From positions 118,862,501 through 118,926,500 of the forward strand of contig NC_083685.1 in the NCBI RefSeq assembly GCF_033118175.1: DNA of 64,000 nt. The letters are read 5' to 3'. Origin of the DNA: Dama dama. Lineage: Eukaryota > Chordata > Mammalia > Artiodactyla > Cervidae. This document shows positions 1-11,509 of this stretch, piece after piece. The notes under the pieces were generated by a model. That model was not told where the DNA came from and made no database searches. It saw only the letters and a list, made by a program, of their open reading frames with translations. A program made the translations under genes and the position numbers. How positions within the stretch are numbered: the first letter of the stretch is position 1; every line of letters begins with the position of its first letter.

Positions 1-228
1 AAGAGGCCCTACCACCATCTCTATAAACCATCTACACCAGTTGGAAACACTTGCGTAAGAGAGTCAAGAGATAAGTGAAACTTGGCCATTTTAAGAATAA
101 GTAAATATTAATAAATCCCATCATGATGGTTAGAACTAGAAAATATTGGAGAGCTTTGAAGAACTCTAGATAATCCAGCAAATAAGACCCCAAAGCATTT
201 GAAGGCTTCAATAATTTAATTACGAGTC

Positions 229-436
229 TGTGTTAAGTCACTTCAGTCCTGTCTGACTCTTTTCGACCCTATGGACTGTAGCCCACCAGGCTCCTCTGTC
301 CATGGGATTCTCCAGGCAAGAATACTAGAGTGGGTTGCCATTCTCTCCTCTAAAGGATCTCCCCATTCCAGGGATTGAACCTGCGTCTCCTGTATCAGCA
401 GGCTGGTTCTTTACCACCAATGCCACCTGGGAAGCC
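229..436 (-). mobile_element. Bov-tA SINE
   Basis: A full-length ruminant SINE in reverse: the BovB-derived tail (CAGTCCTGTCTGACTCTTTTC onward) comes first and the tRNA-like head ending in GGGAAGCC last. TTAATTA flanks both ends (216-222, 442-448) as a likely target duplication. Confidence 0.85.
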
Positions 437-604
437 CCACCTTAATTATATTAGCAGACAAGTTGATGGTGACTTCTCTTTCCCCAGTTGGTACATTCAC
501 TTCTGAATAAATACACAGATCAGTTAATTGGAGTGTAAAAATACACAATCTAATGCTCAGAAACACCTGGATCTGACCTTAATACAGCAAGTATGATCAG
601 ACCT

Positions 605-608
<4 letters not shown>

Positions 609-648
<40 letters not shown>

Positions 649-652
649 CGCG
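609..652. repeat. (TG)16(CG)6 microsatellite
   Basis: An uninterrupted run of 16 TG units is followed by 6 CG units. Alternating purine-pyrimidine sequence of this kind can adopt Z-DNA. Confidence 0.95.
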
Positions 653-1974
653 TATGCACATGTGCGTGTATAGGTGACATCGGGTGGGGAGCAGCCTTTG
701 GAGATTAATTGTTTAGATTAAGTGCTTAAACGGCTTTCTTACAGGTTGTCATCAAATTACATTTGTTTGGCCAATCTTACTTCTCTAGATGATTCATTCT
801 GGGAAAGAAACAACACCCTGAAGATCGTCAGATTAATTCTAAAGAAATTAAACGATGATGATGTTTTCTCTTTGCTCAGGAACAACAGGAATTCTAGACA
901 GCCATGGTTCACCCAAAGTTAAAAGAAGCAAAAAATACATATATATATACATCTTAAAGTGAAGAACTCTTAGATAAATCTGATCAAGAACTTATGTCAG
1001 CTAACTTGTTGAGATGGATGAGTCGACTTTCACTAAAGTCTAAAAAGGAGTTTTAAGAGCTGGCCCTTTTTATCAGAGTGCTGGGAAATGAAAGAATGAC
1101 TCACTTTATACTTGATGTCAAAATCTTGGTGAGCTCCGGCTTTCGTGTTTCTGAATCAACAAACAGTACTGTGTAATGTTGCTCAGGCCACTAGCCAGGA
1201 AGTGGCCGGTGACCCTCGACTCCTTTCTCTGTCATGGGTAAAGCGAGTGTGTCCTAGGCAGAAAGGAGCTCCTTCTAACTCTCTGTCATCTTGAGAGATT
1301 TGCCCAGCCTCGTGTGGCACGACAGAGACTACTGACATGCAGTTTAAACAGCCATTTAGCCTGTTTTATAATGAAGCCCAGGATGGAAAGTCTTAAGGAC
1401 ATCTGCCAGAGATGAATAAAGCAGAGGACTCAACACCCATCTAGAACCATCTCCTCCAGAGTGCGTACTCCAGGATTCAATCTGCCAACACGTCATTTTC
1501 CACCCAACGTGCAGAGTAGAGGAATGCAGGAGCCACAGCCCAAGAGGCCACCAGGTACTTACTTTTCCTTCCATTCTTGATGGCCGATGCCAGCCTCTGT
1601 CCCCGCTTAGGGGCAGGGCGGCTGTTCCTGAAGATCATGAAGTATGTTGATGATTAGCCTTCAGTACCCGAAAGACCTGCTGCTACTCAAGTCGTGATAA
1701 CTATTTTTTCATGTAAGAATCAAATTCTGACCTAAATTGTGGTCATTCTAGTCCACACCTGGCAGCTCCCCCTCACCCCACTGCTGCAGAAGAGAACAGT
1801 CTCCTTTGGAAAGCTGTCTAAATTCAGGATAACCAGAGTCATCTTCTTGTGGACAGGGACCATAACTTCTCACTGTACACACTCGTAATTCAATTTCTGT
1901 GCTATCAATGTCTCTCTCTCTCTGAATGTAGACGTCTACTCTGCTGGAAAAATCCATAGCTATCTCTTTTAAAA

Positions 1975-2225
1975 AAAAACAGCTCTACTGAGATATATTT
2001 TATGTACCAACTCAATGGTTTTCAATGTATTTAATATTCACGCAGAGTTGTGCAACCGTGGCCAATATCTATTTTAAGATGGCGAGGAAACCTCTCCAGT
2101 GTTCTCTGGACTATAAGCTCTAAGAGGGTAGGGATCGTGTCTGCTTTGCTTGCTCCTCTATCCTGGGCAGCTGGTCTGACATCTGGCCAAGCACCTGGCA
2201 GAATAGGAGTTCAGTAAGTGTTTGT
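1975..2225. mobile_element. Ancient repeat remnants (L1M-like, then L2/MIR-like)
   Basis: About 1981-2070 resembles an old mammalian L1 3' UTR (TACTGAGATATATTTTATGTACC, GTTGTGCAACC). About 2105-2225 resembles L2/MIR (GGGTAGGGATCGTGTC, CACCTGGCAGAATAGGAG). Both are diverged. Confidence 0.4.
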
Positions 2226-2324
2226 GATATCAACACTTTTATGCAGCCCCAGTGCCAACCTGAACCTTCCAGATTTCTAAGTTTCCCAGATATGGAAAAT
2301 AACTACTTTCCTCCAACAGAAACT

Positions 2325-2870
2325 ATTTTTTAAACTTTTTATTTCATATTGGAGTATTGGAGTATGATTGATGAAGGGCTTCCCTGGTGGCTCAGCGGTA
2401 TAGAATCCACCTGCAAAGAGGAGCTGCAGGAGACACAGGTTTGGTCCCGGGGTCGGGAAGATCCCCTGCAGAAGGGCGTGGCAATCCACTCCAGTAATCC
2501 TGCCCCGAGAATCCCATGGACAGAGGAGCCTAGTGCACTACAGTCCATAGGTCATAGAATCAGACGTGACTGAAGAGACTTAGCACGCATGCATGGCTGA
2601 TTAACAATGTTGTTTCAGGTGGGCAGTAAAGGAATTCAGCCATACATATGCATGGATCCATGCTCTCCCAAACTCCCATCCCATCCAGGCTGCCAAATAA
2701 CCTTGGGTAGAGTTCCCTGTGTGTACAGTAGGTCCTTGTTGGTTATCCATTTAAAAAATACCAGTGTGTACCTGTCCATCCCAAACTCCCTAACTATCCC
2801 TTATGCCAACCCTTCCCCCGACCCCAGCAACCATAAATTCATCCTCTAAGTCTGTGAATCTGCCCACAGA
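2325..2870 (-). mobile_element. L1 3' UTR, split by a Bov-tA
   Basis: The flanks of the SINE (TTTCATATTGGAGTATTGG left; GTAGGTCCTTGTTGGTTATC and CCCAAACTCCCTAACTATCC right) are the reverse strand of a common cetartiodactyl L1 3' UTR. The SINE at 2376-2595 inserted into it. Confidence 0.75.
2376..2595 (+). mobile_element. Bov-tA SINE nested in L1
   Basis: It starts GGGCTTCCCTGGTGGCTCAG and runs through GGGAAGATCCCCTG and CCATGGACAGAGGAGCC to a BovB-type tail. It is full length and moderately diverged. Confidence 0.88.
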
Positions 2871-2894
2871 AACTTTTAACTCAGCTCATTTCCC

Positions 2895-3408
2895 TATGGT
2901 AGGCAGAATGGTCCCCACGGTTCTTACTCCTTGGTGTATACACCCTGTATATGCACAATTCCTTCCCCTTTGAATGGGGGTGGGTCTGACCTTATCGGGC
3001 CAGTCTTTTTGAAAAAGAGTAGAGGTCAGAGACAAGAAGTCAGAGATTCAGAGTTGCAGTAAATACTCTCCTGTTGGCCTTGAAGGGGCAGATGGCCACG
3101 TTGTGGAGGGGGTCACATGGCAGGAAATAGCAGGTGGCCTTTAAGATCTGGTTCCTAGCTGATGGGCAGCAAGAAAGCTAGGACTTAGTCCTACAGTCAC
3201 AAGAAACTGAATTCTGCCAACCACCATGTGAACTTGGAGGAGTACTCCAAGTTCCAGAAGAAAATGCAGCTTGGTATCAACCCTGTGAGACCCTCAGCAG
3301 AGAATCCAGCCACATGGTCTTCTGATCCACAAAGACAGTCAGATAAAAAATGGCTAGTTCAAAGCCCCAATGTTTGTGAAAATGTGTTGCACAGCAATAG
3401 ATACTGAG
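2895..3408 (+). mobile_element. MLT1-type LTR (ERVL-MaLR)
   Basis: It begins TATGGTAGGCAGAATGGTCCCC and ends with GTTGCACAGCAATAGATACTGAG, the two ends of mammalian MaLR LTRs. It is old and non-coding. Confidence 0.6.
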
Positions 3409-3689
3409 TGTACACTCCTTCAAGAATTAGGAGGAAGGCAGACAGATTACATTAACTCCCAGGAATGACCAGCCTCAAATTTCTCAGAGGCATTGCTGTG
3501 GAATTTTAAAATAAGGAGGCTTTTTAATAAAAAGGAATCTCTAGTTTGCAACATTTCAAGAGGTATAAAGCTGAAGTGAGGAAAAAAAAAAGTGTGAAGG
3601 TAAACATCGAGGGTCAGATTTCCTAAAAGGTTCCTATTTTTCTCAGCTTCCTTCATCTATGCATGCAGACCCAAGGTTTAAGCACCAGC

Positions 3690-3813
3690 ATTGCCCTATC
3701 CAGTATGGCAGCCACCAGCCATATATGGCCTTTGAGCACTGTAAAGTGGCTAGTGGGGACTAAAATGTGCTGCAAATGGAAAATACACACCAGATTTCAA
3801 GGACTTTACATGA
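3690..3813. mobile_element. DNA transposon fragment (hAT-like)
   Basis: GGCAGCCACCAGCCATATATGG and TTTGAGCACTGTAAAGTGGC resemble a common mammalian MER-type hAT element. Family uncertain. Confidence 0.4.
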
Positions 3814-4055
3814 AAGAAAAATAAGTTAAGGGACTTCCCTGGTGGTCCAGTGGCTAAGACGCTGCACTCCCAAGGCAGGGGGCCTGAGTTCAATCTCTGG
3901 TCAGGGAACTAGGTCCCACATGCTGCAACTAAAGATTCCGCATGCCGCAACAAAGATCGAAGAGCCCGAGTGTTGCAACTAAGAGCCAGCACAGCCAAAT
4001 AAATAAATAAAATGATAAATAAATATTTTAAAAATGTTTAAGAAAAATAAGTTAA
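3814..4055 (+). mobile_element. CHR-type tRNA SINE with 16-base target duplication
   Basis: The body runs from GGGACTTCCCTGGTGGTCCAG (3830) to an AAATAAATAAAT tail. AAGAAAAATAAGTTAA is repeated exactly at 3814-3829 and 4040-4055, a clear target-site duplication. Confidence 0.88.
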
Positions 4056-4444
4056 AAGATCTTGTCAGTATTTTCTTCTGTGGATTACATGTTGAAAAGA
4101 TAGTGATGGAGATGGATGACAAAGAAGTAAAGAAATAACTACAAATTAAGATAAATGTAAAAGCAAAAAGATAAATACTATGAAGGAAATATCTGTGAAG
4201 ATAGCGAATGCGAGGGGAAAACTATTTTATATGGAGTGGTTAGGAAAGGCATCTCTGAGGAGATAACATGCCCACGTGTAAACCTGCAAGACCACCATAA
4301 CCTCAAGTGTTAACACATCACAGCAGCAGGGTCTGAGGAGTTTGAGAGGACTAACAAAGGGAGTTGGTCAGTTGCAGGACCATCACACTGCACTATTCCC
4401 ATTAGGTTCCATGGAAAGTGCGCCCCCTGGAGGTGTGCGCCCCG

Positions 4445-4486
<42 letters not shown>
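4445..4486. repeat. 42-base C homopolymer
   Basis: Forty-two consecutive C residues, bounded by CCCG and GCCCC. Open frames across it code only for polyproline or polyglycine and are artefacts. Confidence 0.9.
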
Positions 4487-4487
<1 letters not shown>

Positions 4488-4530
4488 CCCCGAGCTCCTG
4501 TTTGTATAAATTGTCCGTAAGTTTTTGTCA

Positions 4531-4737
4531 GGCTTCCCTGGTGGCTCAGATGGTAAAGAATCCACCTGCAACGCAAGAGACTTGGGTTCAGTCCCTGGAT
4601 TGGGAAGATCCCCTGGAGAAGGGAATGGCTACCCACTCCAGTATTCTGGCCTGGAGAATTCCACGGACAGAGGAGTCTGGCAGGCTACAGTCCATGGGGT
4701 TGCAAAGAGTCAGATATGACTGAGAGACTTTCACTAT
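4531..4737 (+). mobile_element. Bov-tA SINE
   Basis: Full-length sense copy from GGCTTCCCTGGTGGCTCAGA to GACTGAGAGACTTTC. Confidence 0.9.
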
Positions 4738-4751
4738 CTTTCAAGTTTTTC

Positions 4752-4998
4752 TAAGTTGGAGGGTGTGTATGTGCTCAGTCGCTTAGTTGTGTCTGACTCT
4801 TTGTGAACCCATGGACTGTAGCCCTCCAGGCTCCTCTGTCCATGGGATTATCCAGGCAAGAATACTGGAGTGGGTTGCCATTTCCTCCTCCAGGGGATCT
4901 TCCCTACCCAGGGATCGAACTCAAATCTCCTGGGGTTCCCGCATTAGCAGGCGGATTCTTTACCACCGAACCACCTGGGAAGCCTAAGTTGGAGGGTG
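4752..4998 (-). mobile_element. Bov-tA SINE with 14-base target duplication
   Basis: The body is about 4766-4984 in reverse. TAAGTTGGAGGGTG occurs exactly at 4752-4765 and 4985-4998. It sits tail to tail with the sense copy just before it. Confidence 0.92.
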
Positions 4999-5587
4999 GA
5001 CAGTATGAAAAATCAAGCTTCCAAGATAATTTTTTCAAACTTTACATTTTTCAGATACTAACTGTCTTCCAGTTTTAATAGCTACAGCACACTTGGACTC
5101 TGTCTGCCCTGTAGCCTACAAATAATCTCCACTTAGGAATACAACACAATTCCTGATTTCAAGCACAAGACACAAAGGGCAGACAGCTGGCCATCTGCAA
5201 TCTGAAATTTTTTTTTTTTTTTTGTCTCCCAGTGAGCTGAATTTGCTAAAGATTTGTAAAACCTTCCTGACTTCCTGCTACGAATCAGCTGTTTTCTGGA
5301 TCTGTCTTTTTTTCTGAACAGAGGCAGAAGTATTAGATAGTTTTCAAAAAAATGTTCTGAGTTACTTGTCTACACAGACCTCTAGGCAACAGAAAGCAGG
5401 GCAGAGCCCAGAGAAACTAGCCAGGGCACCTGTGTCCTCACTCAGGCAGCTAAAGCAATGAAGCTCGACGTACTTTTCCAGTAATTGCCGCCCCTGAAAA
5501 ACACATTTACTGCCTGTCACTGTGCACACACTTTTATATTTTTTTAAAAAAACCATCTTTGTGAGCCCTCCACCCTACACACATACA

Positions 5588-5588
5588 T

Positions 5589-5625
<37 letters not shown>
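5588..5625. repeat. (CA)n microsatellite
   Basis: An almost pure CA repeat preceded by imperfect ACAT units. Confidence 0.9.
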
Positions 5626-5629
<4 letters not shown>

Positions 5630-6149
5630 CGCAAACACTTCCCTGATTGACACTCTGGAGCAAGGAAGTGTTGAAAATAGACTATTTTTTTAAAAACTAC
5701 TTATAAAAAATAGTATTCTCCATTCACCTGAAATGAGAGGCTTCTGAAATGAAGATGCCTCCCTTTCTCTTAATATCGGTTATACTCAATCAGATACAGG
5801 GTTCTGAGGTTGATTTTTAAGAGCCTTAGGAACTCGCACCATGACTTTGTAATGAACAGTAAAAGTTAATTACTACCCACTTTTAAATAGGGTTTTGTTA
5901 ACAATAGCGTGCTTTTTCTTTTTTTCTTTCAAGGCCCAGAATCTGTTTCATAGGAGGCATTCACACTCAAATCACAGGGAAAATGCAGTGTTCTTTCTCC
6001 AGAAAATCACTTTCACTGACCAACCAGGAAAAGAGCATCTGCTCCAGTCGCCTGGTCCATTAGTAGTGAAAGCTTTGCACGGATCCATTAACCACCCCCC
6101 ACTTCCTGGGTGACCTTCATGACCAAGAAGGGAGCTTCAGGAGACAGCT

Positions 6150-6360
6150 GGGCCGCCAAGGTAGCTCAGACGGTAAAGAATCTGTCGGCTAATGCAGGAG
6201 ATGGGTTTGATCCAGGGTAGGGAAGATCCCCTGGAGAAGGAAATGGCTAGCCACTCCAGTATTCTTGTCTGTAGAATCCTATGGACAGAGGAGCCTGGTG
6301 GTTACAGTCCATGGGGTTGCAAAGAGTCGGACACAACTGAGTGACTAAGTATGCACGCAT
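6150..6360 (+). mobile_element. Bov-tA SINE
   Basis: A diverged sense copy: GCTCAGACGGTAAAGAATC head, GGGAAGATCCCCTGGAGAAG middle, GTCGGACACAACTGAGTGAC tail. Confidence 0.85.
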
Positions 6361-6950
6361 GGGAAGCCACTAGCAACATGATTCCCAAACTGTGAAACAG
6401 GCAAGAGAAGCTACCAAGATAGCCCAGAAATCGACCCTGGGCTGGGTCCTTCCCAATGAAGCTAACGGGGAAAAAAAAAAAAGTAAAAATAGTGCTCATT
6501 CTTAAAAAATTTTTTTTTCCAAAATCATGTTTATAAGGAACCTTGGAGAAGGTCTATGCAATTAATCCAGGGGGTCTTTCTCCTTCACACTTCAGGGTAT
6601 CACCTTTTACAGAAGACAAAGTGTCAATGAAAATATCGCACTTAAAACCTCTTTTCTTAAAAAATTTCTGCCCCAATAGGTTTGCAGATGCATTTCACAA
6701 AAATCCTTTAAAACGGAGCGAAAGGAGCACTGTTGGTCATTCTGGCATCTTCATTTATGTCATTCCAGAGACGGCACCACCCGGATCCCAAATCTGTTCT
6801 CAGAAATGTGCGCAAGAAGATTCTCCAGGGACTTGGGGGAGCCTGGATAAAGTGCACTGGCTCCCTGCCAGGACAAAGAACACAATGATATTCTGTTAAA
6901 AAGCTGAGTGCTTTTTTCCCCCTCTCTCTCTCTTTCTTCTTTCTTGGAGG

Positions 6951-7064
6951 GGTTGTTGTTATTCAGTCTCGCTAAGTCGTGTCTGGCTCTTTGCGACCCC
7001 ATGAACTGCAACACGCCAGGCTTCCCTGTCCTCCACTATCTCCCAGAGTTTGCTCGAACTCATG
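6951..7064 (-). mobile_element. BovB LINE 3' fragment
   Basis: It has GTCGTGTCTGGCTCTTTGCG and CAGGCTTCCCTGTCC but no tRNA-like head; it continues into BovB sequence (CTATCTCCCAGAGTTTGCTC). Confidence 0.75.
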
Positions 7065-8339
7065 GAGGGGGAGTTTTTCTTTGTGCATCAAATCCCTGAA
7101 GACCACAAATAAATCCCAGACATTAACGCTGATGCAGTCAGAACAGGAAGTGTTAACACCAAAATGAGCGATGAACTTGAAAAGATTCCCGCCTTAGATC
7201 ATACTGGGATGTGCTTAGCTCTTAGAAGATGCTTATCTTACTGATAAGGACCTGTCAGGGAGGAGCGATCAGACTGTGCTCCACGGAGTCCTGAAGATGC
7301 AGTTGGGGATCTATGTCAGATGCTGGGATCAATGGCAGCATCCAGGAGTGGCTTGGAAGGGAAGGCCTTGAACTCCACCATAATCTCTATCAAGTCACAC
7401 ACTCAAATAAAAATACAATCTAAGGAAAACCAGTGAACTTATTATATACAAAAGCAGCTTCAAAGAGAGCCGCTGGACCCTTTTCCAGGCAGCTGACGAA
7501 CTCCTAGAATTCCCCTAATGAGACAATGTCTGAGTCTCCAACCCACCTTTCCCACTACAGACTGATTCGCACATCCAGTTTAGGGATATTTCCTTCCAAC
7601 AAGGAATCCCAGAGGGGGAAGAAGTGAGAGAATCCCTGGCTTGTAACAAAAAGAGCTTTGCTCCAGGTTCTGGCCTGGACCTTGACCTTGGCTATGAGAT
7701 GGGCAACTAACTGACTGAACCTTCTAGAGCGCTAGTCTTCTCTCCCACAAAATGAAATGGGTCAACTCTAGACCATCTGTAATAGCCCTTCCAACTCTAA
7801 AATTCTACAATCTCTATCACCAAATGTTTCAAATAAACATAAAGACAACTGTCTCTTTACAGGCAACTATTGGCCCCTAGGGACCTCTGCTGTTTAGAAC
7901 TTTCCAACAGGCTTATATTTAGTTCAGAGACAACAACACTGAACATACATGAGGAGAACAGTCCAATGAAGTGGGTTTTTTAAGTTAAAATGAATCTATG
8001 GGATGTTACTTCTTATAGTTCTTTACTCTGAATATGGAAGTCTAAGAAACAAAATGCCAACACTCTGAGCTAGACTGTAATTCAGCTTTATTTGCTTGAT
8101 CTCTTAGAGCTATTCTTCTTTCCTGGAACTAGGGAACATTTTATGAGTCAAAATAAGGTGAGTGAAACAGTAGAAACCAGGATTCTCTATACCCATTCAA
8201 AAGGCCTTTGGTTTTTCATGTAGTTGACAGTGCTAATTGTCAAGAAATTTTTGTTTTCTTTTTGCTGGATTAAATATGAGTAATGGACAAAAAGCTGAGT
8301 AAGGAGAAACAAATACTAATTTTTTTTTTTTTTTTTATA

Positions 8340-8500
8340 CCATGGCTCTGGTTTTACTTTGGCTAGTAACTAGCTGTGTGGCCTGGCACACATTACTTAG
8401 CCTTTCTGAACTCTGATTCACTCATCTGTAAAATGTGGGTAACACATCAGTCCACCTTCCGCTCCCTTCTACCAGGAGTTAAGTGAAATAAGGCCAGGGA
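8340..8500 (+). mobile_element. MIR remnant
   Basis: CTAGCTGTGTGGCCTGGCAC and CTCATCTGTAAAATGTGGGT are the MIR core and downstream signature. Confidence 0.6.
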
Positions 8501-8655
8501 AAAAGAACAGACATATAGTATTGGTTCTTTTGAGGACTTTCCAAAACAGGGGCATTTGCCTAATTTTTTAAAGCATGGACATTGCTACCAGTTAACTGTG
8601 GTGGTTAGACTAGAGAGAAGTCCTAAAACAGTCTGAATCAGGCCCAAAGTAAATC

Positions 8656-8818
8656 AAGAGTTGTAGCAAGGGGACTTCTCTGGCAGTCCAATGGTTAAGA
8701 TTCCCCCTTTTGATGGAGAGGGCACAGGTTCAATTCCTGGTCATGGAACAAAGGTCCCAGGGCATGTGAGATGAGGCCAAAAATTAAAAAAAAAAGAAGA
8801 AGAGAAGAGTTGTAGCAA
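8656..8818 (+). mobile_element. CHR-type tRNA SINE with 14-base target duplication
   Basis: The body is 8670-8804 with an A-rich tail. AAGAGTTGTAGCAA is repeated at 8656-8669 and 8805-8818. Confidence 0.85.
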
Positions 8819-8855
8819 AAGTGAGGCTTCCAAAAGTCTATTAAGTTGATGGCAA

Positions 8856-9170
8856 TTTTTTTTTTTTACTTATTTACTCATCTATTTTCGGCTACAGGCG
8901 GGCTTTCTCTAATTGCAGAGAGTGGGGGCTACTCTTTGCTGAGGTGTGTGGGCTTCTCATTGTGATGGTTTCTCTCGCTGCAGAACACGGGCTCTAGGCG
9001 AGCCAGCTTCAGTAGTTGAGGCTTGTGGGCTCTAGAGTGCTGACTTAGTAGTTGTGGCACCTGGGCTCAGATGATCTGTGGCGTGTGGGATCTTCCCGGA
9101 CCAGGGATTGAACCTGTATCCCCTGCACTGGCAGGTGGCTTCTTTACCACTGGACCACCAAGGAAACCCC
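8856..9170 (-). mobile_element. CHR-2 type SINE, long form
   Basis: It begins with a T run (reverse poly(A)), then GGCGGGCTTTCTCTAATTGC, GGGCTTCTCATTGTGATGG and GTGGGATCTTCCCGGACCAG, and ends at the tRNA-like head CCACCAAGGAAACCCC. Confidence 0.85.
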
Positions 9171-10664
9171 AACAACTGTCTTCTTTGAAGGCACATCAGT
9201 TGCTTCCCCAGTTTTCGGTGTTAAGGTTAGGAGGACATAGTGCTAAGGTGGATGGTGGAGATTGTGGGGTTCACTACCAGTCAGACCCTAGGGGTCTAAC
9301 CTCTGGTAAGCTGGGCCTCCTGTCCTCACGCATCATGATTTGGTTAATCTGAATCCTTCAACTTGGAAACCTCTCTCAACCTAAACTGCCCTCCTGTTTC
9401 TCTAACAAAGTAGAAAACTACATCGGAATACGACCTTTCAGATACTGAATCACCCTTTGGTCCAAATGAATGATACATTAAGTAAGCTATAATTATACAT
9501 TAGGTTACAGGCCTAGCCTCATTTCATTTGCCAATTAAGAAAAGAACGGCCTCCACCTATACCACTCAAATAAGATTACTTCACACCAAAATTGTAGTTA
9601 TTTCAGTACAAAAAAAACTAAGTGTACAAAGGGTGGTGCTGCCTGAGGATTCAAGAAAGCCTGAAAAGGGAACCAACCAGAATAAAGAGACGTTGCAGGT
9701 GGTATAGACGATTCTAGAGTTGGTTACTTTCTTGACTATCACCTGCCTCGCTGGGCATTTCATGCCATACCAGCGTTGCCCTGAGATCCCAAACTCCTCT
9801 CAAAAAATAAAGTCATTAGGAGGAGATGGAGTGGAAGCAGACACACCTCCGAGCTGAACTACTCCAGCTTAGCGGCTCAGAGGTTGGGAAGATCTCAACA
9901 ATTCCTAAAATTGCTTTGGTTAACCAGTTTCATTCATTTGCCGCCCCATTGTCCACAGAGCCGGGTGCTACTTCTCCACAGGATTTACACGGTCTGCCTA
10001 CCCACATCCTTCAAGGATCTTGCTCACATGCGGTCTCCTCCAAAGTCGTCACAGAACCGCGCTGCTCGGGTGTTCACTGGATAGGCGGGCTGATCTCTCT
10101 TTGGCAGTCAGCCTCCCTCGGATACATTTTGCAAACGCGGAGCTACTTTGATCTTGCCTTGGATTGTACTGTCTTAACACTTGCTCCAGGTGACACATAC
10201 AGACAAGTCCCTTGGGAGCACAACCACGTTCTTGGTTAAAAATCTTTTTCTCTCCCAAAACACCTTGCCCCTTCCCCAAAGTAGTGGCTCAAGAACATAT
10301 CGGAAAGATCAAGGGCACTGTATTTAAACAAATATACCGTTTGGGTCGCCGGTGTAACGTGTGTTGTCACACCAAACCACACTAGTTAAGTTTCAAATAG
10401 TCCTGATTGTCTTCAAGCTCCCTCGCAGTCTCTGGACAGGCGCTAAGCAATTGTGAAATCACCAAAAAAGTAGGGAGGCAGAGGGGGAATAAAGGGAAGC
10501 CGGGCCTGAATAATCCTCACTGAGTCATCGTTTCCTGAATGATAGAGCTTGCCGCTTGGCGGGGACGAGGGGTGCAGATCCGGAGAAAGCAACCTGAGCG
10601 GCCCGTGGAGGACAAGCCCAGGAAGAGTCCCCGGCGCCTCGCCCTACAGCTGGGGGACCCGAGA

Positions 10665-10701
10665 GCCGGGGGCGGCGGCGGGGGGCGGGGGGGGGGGGGG
10701 G
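10665..10701 (+). repeat. G-rich run able to form G-quadruplex
   Basis: GGGGGCGGCGGCGGGGGGCG is followed by an uninterrupted G run at 10687-10701. It lies in PITPNC1 intron 1 close to the promoter. Confidence 0.7.
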
Positions 10702-11461
10702 TGCTGACGGCACCCACGTGCTACAGCGCCCCCCTGTGGCCGCGCCGCAGTCCCCGCCGCTCCCCGCTCGCCCGCAGACCGCTCTCCCCGCGGCCCAAGA
10801 AACAAGACACGCACAAAGTTTCCGAGCCAGGCGGTTAGAGAAAGGTCGAGGCCAGGCTCCGGAGCCTCGAAGCGCGGGCGTGGCTGGAGCGGCGCCCAGG
10901 TTGGCGGCGATGGCAAGGGGTCTGGGTCCAAACAGACTGCCCCCTCCCCAAGGATTCCGAGGTGCTCCCAAGCGGGACCTGGGCCCTCCAAATCCCGAGG
11001 GCGAAGAACTGCTCCCTTTACCCCAACCTTCTAGCGGTGGGCGGGAGGGGAACCCGGGTCCACGACGGGAACGGGATGCCCACCTCCCAGGGTTGCGCTA
11101 CCAGGGTGTGCTTGGAGCTCTTGGGTTTGCTTTTCTCGTTTTCCTAATTGGAGGGAGGGGACGACCAACTCCCTTTGGCGCATTCTGATCCTCAGCGTTC
11201 CGAATTCTGGATGCCCCTAAAGAACCCACCTGCAGTCCACCGCCCCACCCAACGTTGCCCTCCTTGCTGGGGTGACAAGTGGAAGCAGCAACCCCCCCTC
11301 CTCCTGCCCCTCCAGCCTCCCGGTTTGGGAGGCAATGTTCCACCAGGGTTTTCCCCGCCGTCCGCAGTGGACCCGCTGGCGGGAGGCGGCGGCGGAGGGG
11401 AAGCGGCGCCCCGGAGCCGGGGACCCGGAGCGGGCGAGGCCCGGCCCGGCGCGGCGCTTAC

Positions 11462-11509
11462 CTCGTCCACGGTGAGTGGCATGCAGATCCGGTACTCCTT
11501 CAGCAGCAT
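11462..11509 (-). CDS. PITPNC1: PITPNC1 coding exon 1 (N-terminal 16 residues)
   Basis: On the minus strand an ATG at 11509 opens MLLKEYRICMPLTVDE and is followed directly by a GTAAGC splice donor (11461 downward), in phase 0. This matches the N-terminus of cytoplasmic phosphatidylinositol transfer protein 1 (RdgB-beta), a class II PITP that carries phosphatidylinositol and phosphatidic acid between membranes. Only the first strand of the lipid-binding START-like fold is encoded here; the other exons lie beyond position 1. The ATG has an A at -3 (ACCATGC), a good context. The same frame stays open for about 100 codons upstream without another ATG, so this is the first in-frame ATG. The gene lies in a CpG island and is divergent from PSMD12, whose ATG is about 13 kb away, the same neighbour as in human. 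Residue identity, donor and synteny agree. Confidence 0.93.

Larger units (their letters stand above)
1..11461 (-). other. PITPNC1: PITPNC1 intron 1 (5' part of the intron)
   Basis: This stretch follows the splice donor of PITPNC1 exon 1 on the minus strand, so it is the beginning of intron 1; the next exon is not in the window. I see no second PITPNC1 exon here. It holds SINEs, L1, MLT1 and BovB pieces listed separately, a long TG/CG repeat, a 42-base C run and unique sequence, for example 7.1-8.3 kb and 9.2-10.5 kb, in which I recognise nothing. The intron assignment rests on exon 1 identity and on the known very large first intron of the human gene. Confidence 0.8.

Noticed and set aside
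4531..4600. tRNA-like sequence at SINE heads
   Set aside because: The tRNA similarity belongs to Bov-tA and CHR SINEs. None forms an intact tRNA gene with a plausible anticodon arm, so no tRNA gene is called.
4310..4723. Open frames of about 100 codons with long proline or glycine runs
   Set aside because: They are translations of the C homopolymer joined to a Bov-tA SINE.
9826..10239. 137-codon plus-strand open frame
   Set aside because: No start context, splice signals or known motif; likely chance in PITPNC1 intron 1.
10724..10742. GCGCCCCCCTGTGG as a further CTCF site
   Set aside because: Only 12 of 14 core positions match, in a GC-rich island where such matches are common.
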